From: Kalaharituber pfeilii
Taxonomy: Eukaryota; Ascomycota; Pezizomycetes; Pezizales; Pezizaceae
Assembly: GCA_015179045.1 (NCBI GenBank)
Contig: WHUZ01000025.1
Span: 186,001 to 250,000, forward strand
Direction of reading: 5' to 3'
DNA: 64,000 bases
Both the position numbers and the translations under genes were made by a program. Position 1 is the first letter of the stretch. Every line of letters begins with the position of its first letter. The notes below the pieces were generated by a model. That model did not search any database. It saw only the letters and a program-made list of their open reading frames with translations, and had not been told where the DNA came from. Below are positions 41,802-53,200 of this stretch, in pieces.

Positions 41802-42247
41802 GTCTGAACCTGTGCTTATCAAGGTTACCTGCAGTGCCATTTTTATATTCCTAGTAGAGGACTTATATCTATTTTCCTTAGTCCTGATATGTAGGTATAG
41901 GACTGTTGGTGTTGCAAGTCCCAAATTCATTATGCCAGCAGTCCGGATACTTTTTTTTTTTTTTTTAATACCATTAATCGCGTGCCGCCCTATGGGCTAT
42001 GGCGATCCAACTGTCCGGATACTTCTGACATAATAAAATTGGACACTATCCACGAAAATTTGGACTGGTCTCATAAACATCCACGGCCAAGCATACGAAA
42101 ATATGCTAGTTTATGCCAACTACTGCATAGCGCATGGTATGCATTTATTCCCTGTCCGGATACTTATTTTTCGGCTAGTAGAACCTCTGCAACCGGGCAG
42201 GCTAAGTAGTCTACATTCCCCTGACTGGCCTGCCCGGAGAGGTCCCG
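41802..42247 (-). mobile_element. T2-B: right arm of a second T element
   Basis: Matches the last ~372 bp of T2-A (from CTGAACCTGT at 34454) after removing a LINE tail. Ends with ...CTGCCCGGAGAGGTCCCG and abuts the 10-bp TSD in GH95. Confidence 0.9.
41953..42012 (-). mobile_element. Ultrashort LINE family II tail insertion with TSD
   Basis: Poly-T plus hairpin tail in the T2-B arm. 12-bp TSD GTCCGGATACTT at 41941-41952 and 42013-42024 (the first overlaps the T-run). Confidence 0.92.
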
Positions 42248-42257
42248 CAACCTTCCG

Positions 42258-43900
42258 TCACCAGGTGGCGTTCCGGCCATAGTCGTACCGGTCCCAGACG
42301 TGCTGCATCATCCATGCCTTGGCCGCTAAGTAAAAGTGCCAGTGGCTCCCGCCCGAGTCGCCGCCCTTCACGCCGGTGGATCCGAACGGGTTGAGCTCGT
42401 TGTGTATGACCCAGCCCTCGGGAGCGCCGTAGAGGAGCTGCGCGGTCTCGGTGCGGCGTGGTCCCGCTGTGATGACGGCTCAACAGTATCCACTGTTTTG
42501 CACGGGTGACGGTATCTAGAGCTGGCAGAACGAAGTCTCAAGGGCAGCCTCAATGGTCAGATGTCAAGGAAAGGGTCTTCAATTGTCTTGTCTGTGCGTG
42601 TCGCTGTCTGTATATATCTGTATGATCTATCCATACAGTCCTATCTACATACATTTTATAGACCACCTTCGCCTTTTAACTGAGCCTGTACATACACATC
42701 TCGCTTCTTAAACGTAATTTTCTTCCTCATCTCACGCATGTGTCATCATGTGGCCCTACCGATGAGTACCGCTCCAGCCCGCGTTTGGCCTTATCCTTTC
42801 CATCGGTACCGTGGTTACTACCACACCGCATGTGCGTCCAGACGGCCTCGGGATGTGCGCCCGCGGGGCCAAAGGTCTCGGCGCCCCAGAGGTTCATTTG
42901 CAGGATGATGTTGGTGTGGTAGTCGGCAGACCAGGGAGCCCCCAAGCCCCAAGACCAGACGCCCTGGAGGTTCGGTGGCATGGTGCCGAGACGCGGGAGG
43001 CGATGAGCAATTACCGTGCGTAGTGGAACAGGAGGGCCTCGAGGTACGGGTCGCCACCCTTGGTGAGACTGTATTCCTTTACGAGCTGGGATGTCAGCTT
43101 GGATTTTGAGCCCAGCGCGCTTGAAGGTGTTGAACAGGCGCGGTGGTCCTTGATATGCGCCGACAGCAAGGACTCAAACGCCCTCTTCGTGTTACGGTGT
43201 CTGCGATTGCAGCGAAATGTAGGTGTAACTTAGGACAGCGCTTGGAACTTGACCTTTGTATAGAGGCCGTGGAGGCCTCTATATATAGGTGTCCAGCGTG
43301 TCGGTTATTTGCATTATTCTATTTAACATTGAGTGCTAACTAACAAGCTTCTCTCTCTTTACCATCATAACTATGGATGGCGTGATTATCATGCGTCATC
43401 TCTCATCGCTTATCATTGATACTTTGTTCGGTCACCCTGACACTTCGCTGCCTCAGCAAGCTCCCTCTGCACTCCCTCAGCACGGCCGACGCCACGGAAA
43501 CTGTACCCGGCCCCCGCGTTGCCCTTTGTGTGGTCGTAGTTAGTTGTTGGCGGTAAATACGAGGAAGACTCCGTGGCTTTGGCGGTTGCGGGGACGTGGA
43601 TCCTGCCCTGGCTGGTCGCAAAGTCGCTCTTCGTTTCGTTGGACGACAAGCGCGAGGCGGGGAATCGTAGAGCATGCTGTGCGGGATGCCGCGCATGCGG
43701 ATGGTGTTGGGGAAGAGGCAGGAAATGGTCGGTTGGAGGTCGCGGCCGAGGGCTCCGAGAGTGATGGTGGTGTTGGGAAGGGGGCTTTGTGGAGCTGATG
43801 TGGTAGATGCACGATTTGGAAGGGTTGGAGCAGAAGTATTGTCTATTTAAGATAGTAGGGGGAAGGTTAGTGAAGAGTTCTGGGTCAAAGTGTAGCAGCA
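42258..43900 (-). pseudogene. GH95 alpha-L-fucosidase-like, N-terminal and central part, broken
   Basis: Minus strand. Recognisable blocks: FTANNYDHTKGNAGAGYSFR region (43430-43800), FESLLSAHIKDHRA (about 43190-43150), [90 protein letters not shown]. These are the core of GH95 (NLQG-x-W, SADYHxNIxxQMN, [10 protein letters not shown]), enzymes that cleave terminal alpha-1,2-fucose. It has frameshifts near 43000, a TGG-to-TGA stop next to the T2 insertion (42263), and a solo LTR at 42468-42825. Already damaged besides the T2 insertion. The start codon was not identified. Confidence 0.88.
42468..42825. repeat. Solo LTR, copy 3 (358 bp), in GH95
   Basis: TGTGATGACGG ... TTACTACCACA with a 4-bp TSD CCGC at 42464-42467 and 42826-42829. 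It splits the GH95 frame between the WTHM and TETAQLLYG blocks. Confidence 0.78.
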
Positions 43901-46615
43901 GAGTGGGCTCGGGCCGGCCAGGTTTGTCGCCTTGTCCTGTATCTGGCGGATAGCTTGGAGTTCCCTGGGACATCTACATCTGGCCCATGCGAAGCCAACA
44001 GGCTACAGATTGCCTTCCGCATGCGACCGCAGATGTCCACGAGAAAAGTCGCCGGCCAACTCTTCTTAGTCCTATCCCTCACACCGCCGGAGTAGCTTTG
44101 GTGTGTTTATGTTAACGTTAGCGTTAGATTCTTAGTTGTGGGAGAGGTAGCAATGGTGGTGGTGGAGGTGGGGGGGGGGGGAGTTACCGCGTTCTGGGAC
44201 GGGCCGCCTAACCATAAACTATCGATATTAAGCCCCTGGGCACAACGTACCGCCCCAGTCTCCCATTCCCGCCCACACGCTCGCCGGCCGCTCATAACCA
44301 CAACTTATGCGCCTCCACTGCCGCCACCGCGTCCACGCCCGCCGCCAAGCCGAGGAGCAAACTCACCACTGTGCATAACTGCTCATTCTGCACAAGTTGA
44401 ATTGAGCACCACTACGCGTACAGCGGAGATCCCAAAACCTTATCCAACGACAGGACCAACATCCTCAAACATTTTACTATCCCCCACCATCAACAGTACT
44501 ACCTTCGAACCAGCTTCCAACTTCACCCGATCCAGTGCCCCGGGAAAATGGCGACGGCAGTATTCAACTAGGTAAATTTCGGCACAAATTGATCCGATGG
44601 CCCTGGTCGGGTTTTTGCATACTTAGCTTAATTCGCGCCATTTAAATTCGCAGCATCCATCTTCTTGCACCTACTCCAATGCAAAATACAAGTAACAGAA
44701 TACATAATAAGTAGTGATCCCTTTGGAGAACCGTAAATATAAAAAAAAAAAAAAAAATTGCTGGTGAACGGCTGCGCGGACAACTACAGATCCCCAATTG
44801 GCACATTTTGGTGTGATTGTGACGATTTTCCCCCCACCAAAACAAAAAAAAAAAAAAAGTCCAAATGGAAAGTTACCACGCTAGGTTCCCGGGTTTTACA
44901 GTTTTCCGCTCCCCCGCTGCATCTGTAAAAAAACAACTTCTATGATAGCTTTCCTCCCCTCGGTGCATCGTCACCGCGACTTCCCCGGAAATCGGGTCAA
45001 TGCAGTCTCGAAATGATCTGCATACATTTCGTCAACGACCGGAAAAGCTCCCAAGCTCTGTACGTATATCTATCATAAAGCATACTGTCTGCGCTACTGC
45101 AACAACGGTTAAACCGTATATACCCGATACCCGTGCCGGCTTCAATGAAGATCTTTTTCCGCGAATATGTACCGGCACGGGGTCTTGGGTATTTAGATCC
45201 GATCCGGCCGATGTACCCCAAGCCCAGTGCGGATACCTCCGCGAATATAACTAGCCCGATGACTTTTCGATTATCATACAATTGCGATTTTCTCTGCGCC
45301 GCAATTGAATTTGCACAACAATCGCACCGTTAACGTTTTCTCAAACTAAGTCCAGTAAGCATAATTGGACATTGGAAGGTCCATGGAATTCGAACTACGA
45401 ATGCTTCGATTGCGATTTCTCCGGTATGATCGTTCACAACAATCGCGCCTTTCAACGTTTTATCATAGACAAGATGCTAGCCAATTAGCACCACCAATCT
45501 CGAGATCAGCGTATATAATTGGCTCTTCTCGCGCCAGGACACACCGACGAATTAGAAAGAGACTCGATCCACCAACCAACCAGACTACCGGACTCCCAAC
45601 TTGTCGCATTGTTTTCGGAACAATGACAGCTGTCTTTCGTACCTTACAGTAAAGAGCAGGATCTTACTCCACCTTCACCACATCACACACATCACATCGA
45701 CTGGGATACACTGTATCGAAGAAGTTAGGTTAGGCAACGCCCCCCCGTCATTCCATCTGGTCCCCCATCTGTTGTCTTGTAGATGCGTTGCGTTTGCCTG
45801 CCTGCGTGCGTGCGTGCGTGCGTAACAATTGTTCGCTGGTGCGGCTCTGTCCAATGGGTCATCTCGATCATGTATCCCGTTCCCCCACTTTTAGCTCATT
45901 TGTCTCGGTTCTAAGCTAGGTACTTGCCATTCGTCATGATGGTAACACATATGTAACACCTCCCTTCCCCTCCGTGGCACAAAGCGAGCTCGTTACGTTG
46001 CCTCCCGTACATGGACGACCCCGAAACTACTGCTCCTCACGCCACATAGTCATTGACGCACTTCAGCTGCTGCTGTATGAACGCTTTTTATCGCAATAGT
46101 CAATTGACGGAATGCGCGAAAAAATAAGCTATCGTCACGTTATTTTTTGATTCTTTTTGTTACGCAATTGAGAATGTTCCGTTTTATCTACTACCCAGGA
46201 ACGCAACGAACAAACACAACTCCATCTATCCTCTCTGCTACATGCCAACAAATGGTGTAATCGCAGAAGAATGAAGTAATATATACATAGTAACCCCCCC
46301 AATGCGCCATGGGAATTGGACGAAAAGAGTCGATGAGCTGGCATGCAAGGATCGCGGGGGCCGGGGAAACAGGGTTTCGTATTTTCGAGACTGCGAGGGG
46401 TGGGGAGGATACCGCAACGGAAAGTAAAACGTATGATATGTCGAAGAATTTTTTTCTCTTTGCTTTGGTATTCAACATGGTAACCTGTATGGGTAGTTGG
46501 GAAAAAGAACGCTGCTGCATCACGATGAAAACGGAAGTAAGTATTTGTATTATAGCGTGTTCGGGATTCGACTGGCGGGGAGCTTCAGGTTTTTAGATGG
46601 ATAAGATAAAAAGCT

Positions 46616-46638
46616 CACACACACACACACACACACAC
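46616..46638. repeat. (CA)n microsatellite
   Basis: About eleven CA dinucleotides. Confidence 0.95.
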
Positions 46639-47654
46639 GGAACAAATGAACAGCTCATCTCTTGATGTTAGCGTTTTCTCAGGGTCCTCCGCGGGTAAAC
46701 CGGTTCCCAGGCGGCAACTAACTAGACCCTGCAAATCAGAGGTCGTTCTTAGTTACGATAAAAAGGGCACTTGTACCGTTCGAGCCTGGGCGGATCCTGT
46801 AATGCGGGTTTTGCTAGAGCTACCTTATCGGGGGGCCAACGGCAGTCCAATACGGGTGGGGCTCGTCGCGTGCAGACCCAATTGGAGAAAGGGTTCTTTG
46901 CTGTGCATTTGAGCTTGCATGAAAAGAAAGTACATGCATGAGCAGGTTGATTTGGCAACAAAACAGGGTATGAGGTCAGAAGAACGGTCGGGAGCTCTTC
47001 TTTCAACCCCGCCTCCTGCCAACCTGGGGAGAAAGGAGGTCATCGAGATGGGGTTTTTATGTGGGAAGAAGGCTCTCTGAATTTAAAAACAAGCGGGGAA
47101 AGGTCTATTTTACCCGGCCTTTGCGGAGGCGGGGGTGACAATGGAATTGCGAAAGGGAAATGGGGAGGCGGAGGGGCTTGAGCTCGTTCTTTTTGATGGT
47201 ATGATGTGATGTGGTGTGTGTGTGTGTGTGCGCCTTGCATACGGTATTGTTTTGCAGGTGCTGTACTGCCGATAAGTATTGTTCTGTGGAACTCTTGCGC
47301 ATCTGTCACCCGAGCCGAAAGCACAGCTTACATAAAAAAAAAAAACGCAAAATCAAGATAAATTGTTCCCTTGCGTTCTTTCTTTTCCCCCCCCTTCTCC
47401 CTCCCTGCAAACAGAAAACAGCACACACACACATCCCGAGTAGAGTACAGCTACCCAAGTATCCTCAAACGCTTCAGCTCGATTTTTGCACGGGATACAT
47501 ATCTCAGTGTCGAGTAAAGCTGGCAGTTAGCTTCCGTGCTGTGCTTTCTGCAGGTACGGTAGCTATTCTACAATTTCTCTTTCGTCATTATCCCACCCCC
47601 GCAAAGGCTGATTGGGCGATCAAGGGCATTGCTAGGGTGGGTGTGATCATGGGG

Positions 47655-47655
<1 letters not shown>

Positions 47656-47729
<74 letters not shown>
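47656..47729. repeat. (GT)n microsatellite, about 74 bp
   Basis: Long GT run with one interrupting AT near 47691. Generates open frames in several phases that are not genes. A shorter GT run lies at 47214-47230. Confidence 0.96.
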
Positions 47730-48921
47730 CCACGGCTTCGGGTGTGAAGGTTGCAAATCTCCAAAAAGCCTTATTACGAGACTAGGGGGTGGGGGGGGGG
47801 CCTGCGTTTTGCGATAATGAAATGAACATACATAATATGAACAAAATTGACGCCTGATTATTTTTTTTTTTTCAACGGGATCATGTAGCGAAGCGGCACG
47901 GGGGCAGCGAGAGCTTTTTGACCGTCGGGTGATAGTGGTGGTGGGTGGGCGGATGGAAGCAGAAGCCAAATCGTGTATCCCCGTGCAACAGGCAAATCGG
48001 CTTGCTTTTGTGTGTTCCCCCGTGAGGGAATATCACTGCGTAGCGGTAACGGTGGAGAGGGGCTTTTGGCGCGCATGACGCTGGTGGTGCTGCGCTGTGC
48101 TGGTGCTGCTGCTGCTGCTGTGGATGATGCCGCTTTCGGGCGCGGCGCACACGCTCGCAGGTTCCCACGTTTGTCCCAATGGGCGGCCGCCCACATTGCG
48201 AATCTATGTGCTCTCTAGCGGCGTTTGAAGCCTTACTTCTCCCGCTCCGCTCCCTCTTCCCCTCTCTCTTCCTCTCCCTCTCTGTCTCTCCATTCTCTCT
48301 CTCCTCTCTCTCTCTTCATCATCATCTATCCCTTCAACAGCCATCTACCCATCCTCACGGCACAAACGCCAGAGGAAACGAGCCCAGTCTCTCGATCCCC
48401 CCCCCTACCGATACCCCAGCCGCTGAAGCCAGACCCAGCGATCGCTGCAGCGAACGCAATCAGGTGACTAATTACCCCAACCCATCCAAGGCTCATTACC
48501 GCTCTGTTCTGTTTTCCTCTGCTAATCATCCACAGATCCCAAACAGCTTACAGCACTAAAAGTAAAATTGCTCCGTCCCTCGCTAGCGTTTCCTAAACCA
48601 ACCCTGCTAATTTTAATTCCCTATCTAATTAAGCATAGCCCCCCTCCATCCACCTTCCAATTATTACCCCTCGGGAAGATCATAATCACAGGATCTGTTC
48701 CATATAAACCATCATTATTCCACATCTATTCCCCCCGCCCCGAGTAGGTATTTGCTCTTTCGTTTGTTTCGATTTCTGCAAGAAAACGAATAAAGAAATA
48801 CTTTGGCTCACACTCAAACCCCCAGAAACAAGCGCAACCGCAGACAGTACGGAGGACAGACAGAAAAAAAATACTGGCCTTCTTTTTTCTAATTTAATTT
48901 TGTGTCTTCACACTTCACACA

Positions 48922-50251
48922 ATGCTCCTTACACTCGGAAGGACGATAAAACAGGTCGGCCTTCTTGCGCTGCAAGCTAGCACCGGCCTCGGGAATATCG
49001 CAGTCTCCGCTTACTGTGGTATGTTGCATGTGCGGGCGGGTTGACATGATAGCGAGTGTTGTTGCTGTTTTTTTTCTGACACACAAATTATGAGATTATT
49101 TTGCAGACCCAAAGTCGCTTTTCAAGCCCCCTCAAGTTCAGCTTGATGGAGATGTGGACACAGAGAAGAAGCCATTCAGGGATACTACTTCGTCGGTTCA
49201 AACTATATACGTTCCAGCAGCGGCTGCAGGACACGTGATCATGCCGGGTACTTTTCCAGGGCACGCACAGGCAGCGAAGCGTGCGATGGCCAATCGAAAG
49301 CTGAAGGTACCGCAGTCAAAGGTGACCAAGCACAATGTAGAGGAATTCACCGGCCCCCGCTTGTTTTCGAATGGGATGAGAGGATACGGGATTACCAATG
49401 ACGAGCTTGCACTGTATCCGAAAGAACCTCGTTACACCCTCCGCCCTGTCGTCCGGAAGCCTGGGAGTACAGAAGTTAGAAGGCGTCCGGCGGAGCCGAA
49501 GCAAGTTCAGGAGCGAAAGCGGAGGAGGAATAATCTCATGACCGCGGCAGAGATTCTTGAAGCGAGCCGAGGTGCATTACGAACCCGCGCAGCCAGCGAA
49601 AGCTCCGTCTCGTCGCTCAGCACTCTTTCCGAAAACAACCTGAAGCGCCGCATCAACGACATCACGGACGGCGTCGACACCCCCTCTGCCAAGCGCCTCC
49701 GCCGCACCCCATCCTGCGAACAACAAAAGTACGGGATTCTCCAGGAGGAGTTCAAGTCTGACGCATTCCGCCTCCTTCTCGTCACGATCTTCTTCTCCAC
49801 GATCCGCGCCCCAAACCCCGTCGAAGCCATCCAAGATTTCTTCGAAAACTTCACCACCCCGCTTGCGCTTGCCCAGGCCAACCATCGCATCGTCAGCGCC
49901 CACTTGCGCCGCATCCCCGGCGTCACCTGGGTCGACGGGAAGAACATGATCAAGTTTGCAAAGTCGTGGGTCAAGTGTCCGCCAAAGCCGATGGCCAAGA
50001 CCGTGCACAACTTCTACACAAAGGGAGATGATAATCTCGGATGGGAAATTGGGCACTTGTGGGGCGTTGGGGCTGTGGCGATTGACGCATGGAGGATCTT
50101 CTGCAGGGACAGGTTGTACGGGCATGTGGAGGAGAACGAGTGGAGGTCGGTTGTCACTGACGATCCGAAGCTGAATGCGTACTTGAGATGGAGGAAGGGA
50201 AAGGAGGATGCGAGGTTGTATCTGCAAGAGGGTGTGTCGTCGTCTGAGTAG
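48922..50251 (+). CDS. MBD4-like HhH-GPD DNA glycosylase
   Basis: Two exons, 48922-49018 and 49107-50251 (88-nt intron), 413 residues. The first exon gives MLLTLGRTIKQVGLLALQAS, possibly an organelle-targeting presequence. A basic, disordered middle (about 115-195, with RKRRRNN and KRLRR nuclear-type clusters) precedes the glycosylase domain at about 205-400: FRLLLVTIFFSTI, the helix-hairpin-helix IGHLWGVGAVAIDAWRIFC, and WRSVVTDDPKLNAYLRW, where the Asp aligns with the catalytic Asp of MBD4 (PxDKELxxYLxW). Family members remove T or U from G mispairs, as after deamination of 5-methylcytosine. No methyl-CpG-binding domain is visible, as usual in fungi. Start chosen because exon 1 splices in phase and has no upstream in-frame ATG nearby. 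Confidence 0.82.
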
Positions 50252-53200
50252 ACAAACCGATTGTCGCTATCTTCCTGTTTCATGTTGTTGAGCATTGCTT
50301 GAGGAGCCTGGTTTCTCGCATGCCCGGCGTTGCGTTTTTGGCGTTCATGGGTTTTTCTTGCGGCCACCATTGCACTCCTGAGCGAGTTTTTCGTTTCTTT
50401 TGCATATCGTGTCGCAGCTGTGACAGTGATGCAAAGCAATCACTGTTTTTTTGCCGCGCTGGTTATTATTTAACCTGACTTTTCTTCTAACTTTGCCCCT
50501 GGACATGCAGGCTTCAAGTTTCTCAACATACGCTATTCTCTCTTCTCCTTACCTTGTGTTCTTTATTATTCAACGAACACCCCACTCCCCATCTATAACG
50601 AATTTCCTTTGTCGGCATGGGCATAGTTGCTTTTTTGCGTTTGCCGCTTTTTGCATATTTCTTGTTTTGCCCGTGCATTTTTCTTTCTGGCTCTGGCACT
50701 CTGGCAGTTTTTTCTAAGCTAACGACCCGTTAACGAATCTCCTTTGTTGCTTTTGTATTATCTGTTTCATTCTGGGCTGATATTTGTTTCTTTGCGGCGC
50801 TCGTTGCGGACGGGTACTGTGTTGATGGGGCAGGGCGGGGCGAGATGCGGCGAGGGCACTAAAGGAACAAAGGAAGGATGGGAGTCTGGATTTGGCTCGG
50901 TTGGGGGCTTTGCATACACATTCATATTTGGGGATTTCCTTTTTTTGTTTTTTGATTCGGAGAATGGAAGATGAGGGAAGGGACACCCTGCTGATGGATT
51001 TTTATTTGTCTTGGGAGGTTTAGGTTATCACACTTTGTATTTCGGATTTGGGGGTTTGCTGGTTTTGCGGGTCTTGCGGGTTTTTGCAGGATTTAAGCTT
51101 TTAGCTGTTTAAATTGGATCTGAAGCTTTTGACATTGGGATTTTTGTGATTTATGGCTACGTAAGGTTTCTAATACTGGCGATTTTTTTTCAAAGGTTTG
51201 ATGCAGAAATGGGCGGAAGAAACATATCGTTTGTTGCTGTCTGGGTAGCTGATTGAGTGGAGTATGATAGAGTTATTGGAAGGAGGGCTTTTTTTCCGAG
51301 GAGGGGTGGTTCATTTCCCAATTAGGAGAAATGCCAAGATCCTGACCTCAGCATACACATCCCAACCTGTACTACTACTTTGCATGTATTCCGCACCATT
51401 TCGTGATCAAAATCCAATTATATTCAAATACCTCTATCATATATCTTTCTAATTTATAACATAATCTTACCATCTTTCCATCTTACCATCTCTTCACATA
51501 GCCTACCCAGATATGTTCTTTGTTCTAACCTACTACATACTCATTAGACCATCGAGTTATGCTTCCACGACCTAGTATGACGCAGGTATCTAATTCCCCA
51601 AAATGGAACTTGCGGAACTGCCCGGAGAGTTGAAAGCGAGGTTCTGATGGAGGATTTTGAGATAGCTGGGACGGGGATTCGGCGGTACTACATCTAGAAA
51701 AAAGTGGACCGCGATGCGGGGTGAAAACGCAAAAAGGGAGTATGGGTAGTTAGATGGCAAGTTGAGAAAAAAAAAAAACAAACGCGGCGAGAAAGAGTAT
51801 TTTTTTTTTTTGCGTTGAAGAGATTGTGATTTTGTCTGGATGTGGGTCTGGATGTGGCGGGGTGAAGATGTATCAGTGAAGTACAGTATATGATATGGAG
51901 CGTAGCTATATGTTGAGAATTTTTAAGGAAAAAAAATATTAATAGTAGATGGTCGGACCTGCTGAGGATACTTGTCTGTATGAGATTAGAGATAACAAAA
52001 AAAAAAAGCGCAGAAATGGCAAAGGGAGTGCTCTGGTTCTGATTTGGGATTGGAGTTAGTATGGAGATTGGAGCGTATAGGGATAAGATATATGGTATTC
52101 TGGTCTCCAGTGTCAGAGATTGAACCTGGGGAAGCAGGAGGGGGGGGGGGAGGGAATTCGATTCTAAATACCGCTCGCTATTGTTGCTTGTAGTCTGGTT
52201 GCAGGTTGCTTGCGGTATTCACCATGTGGAGGTCAGTTTGATTTTTCTTGGCATAGCTCCGAAGCACTTGAACCCATGCAGAGACATACTATATGCTAGT
52301 TACTGTATGACGAGAGAATGCCCGCTCGCTACACTCGCAATGGGGGCAGAGCGTGCGGCGGGAGCTGAGGCAGAGCTTGCGGCAATCGCGACCGGGATTA
52401 GGGGCTTTGGTGCTGTCACGGAGTAGTAAATATACTTTTTCACCCGCTTGCACACATACTTACTGAGAGACCCCACTCGCTTCGCTCGGGGGTCTATACA
52501 ACTGCTGGGGAGGGTGACGCACCTAGGGAAGTGACGCGCCTAGGGGATGACGCGCCTAGAGGGGTGATGCGCCCTGGGGGGTGACATCAAGAGAAAACTG
52601 ATAGAGGTGTACATTTAACACCGAAGGATAGCACTGTATTATCAAGACCCACACCTTTAAAATTTGTCTCTACCCTTAGATGTCACATTCCTATCTGGAA
52701 ACACACATCCCTCTGCTGCAGTCATATTTACAACAACTATATCTGTCAAGTTTATCTAATCAACTTCTCTAACTAAAATCTCACCACTACGCTCACTATC
52801 TCTTCTAAACTTCCACTTTCCAGTTGCCCACCCATTAACTACAACTTGCTGAATCACTTGCTGAATTTCCCGCTGAATGGCCTGCTGAATCGCCCGCTGA
52901 ATAGCCTGCTGAATCGCTTGTTAAATTGGCTGCTGAATCTCCTGAATCCCCTGCTGAATCCTCCGCTAAAGTGCCTGCTGAATCCCCTACCGAATCACTT
53001 GCCGAATCGCTTGTAGAACTACATGCTGAACTTGTTTGTTGAACTTTCTAACTCATCTGCTAAGCTGCTAGTTAGCTCACATAATGAATTGCTTGCTGAA
53101 CCCTTCACTGAGTCGTATAGTGCATTCTCACTTACCTATTAGGCTATCCACCATAGCATTCAAGTTCCTCAAGTAGCAAGTTTAGTAGAGTACAACCCGA

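Larger units (their letters stand above)
33301..42247 (-). mobile_element. MULE T2: 8.9-kb composite T element carrying BTB genes, inserted in GH95
   Basis: Ends CGGGACCTCTCGGGGCAGGC... and ...GCCCGGAGAGGTCCCG are T-family termini. A perfect 10-bp direct repeat, CAACCTTCCG, lies at 33291-33300 and 42248-42257, and joining the flanks restores the GH95 codon order (RKVGYPLLKG), so the whole interval sits in one target site. Internally it is a complete 1.5-kb T copy (33301-34825), a 7-kb segment, and the right arm of a second T copy (41802-42247). The cargo holds an intact BTB gene (38382-39554), a broken BTB gene, MULE-3 and several LINE tails. Either a macrotransposon or a T insertion later enlarged by recombination. 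Confidence 0.85.
43960..48921. other. 5-kb gene-poor region with microsatellites
   Basis: No gene with a recognisable domain. Contains G-rich runs near 44170, A-runs near 44740 and 44843, a (TGCG)n run at 45804-45822 and the CA/GT tracts listed separately. The part just before 48922 (CT-rich 48240-48320, long pyrimidine tracts) is probably the promoter and leader of the MBD4-like gene. Short frames such as 44138-44575 have no domain support. Confidence 0.5.

Noticed and set aside
33301..42247. Starship-type cargo element
   Set aside because: No DUF3435 tyrosine recombinase captain gene is present, and the ends are MULE-type inverted repeats with a 10-bp TSD.
44138..44575. 145-codon Pro-rich frame upstream of GH95
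   Set aside because: Low complexity, no homology recognised, no splice or promoter evidence.
47211..47747. 178-codon frame rich in Cys and Val
   Set aside because: Produced by GT microsatellites; no domain.
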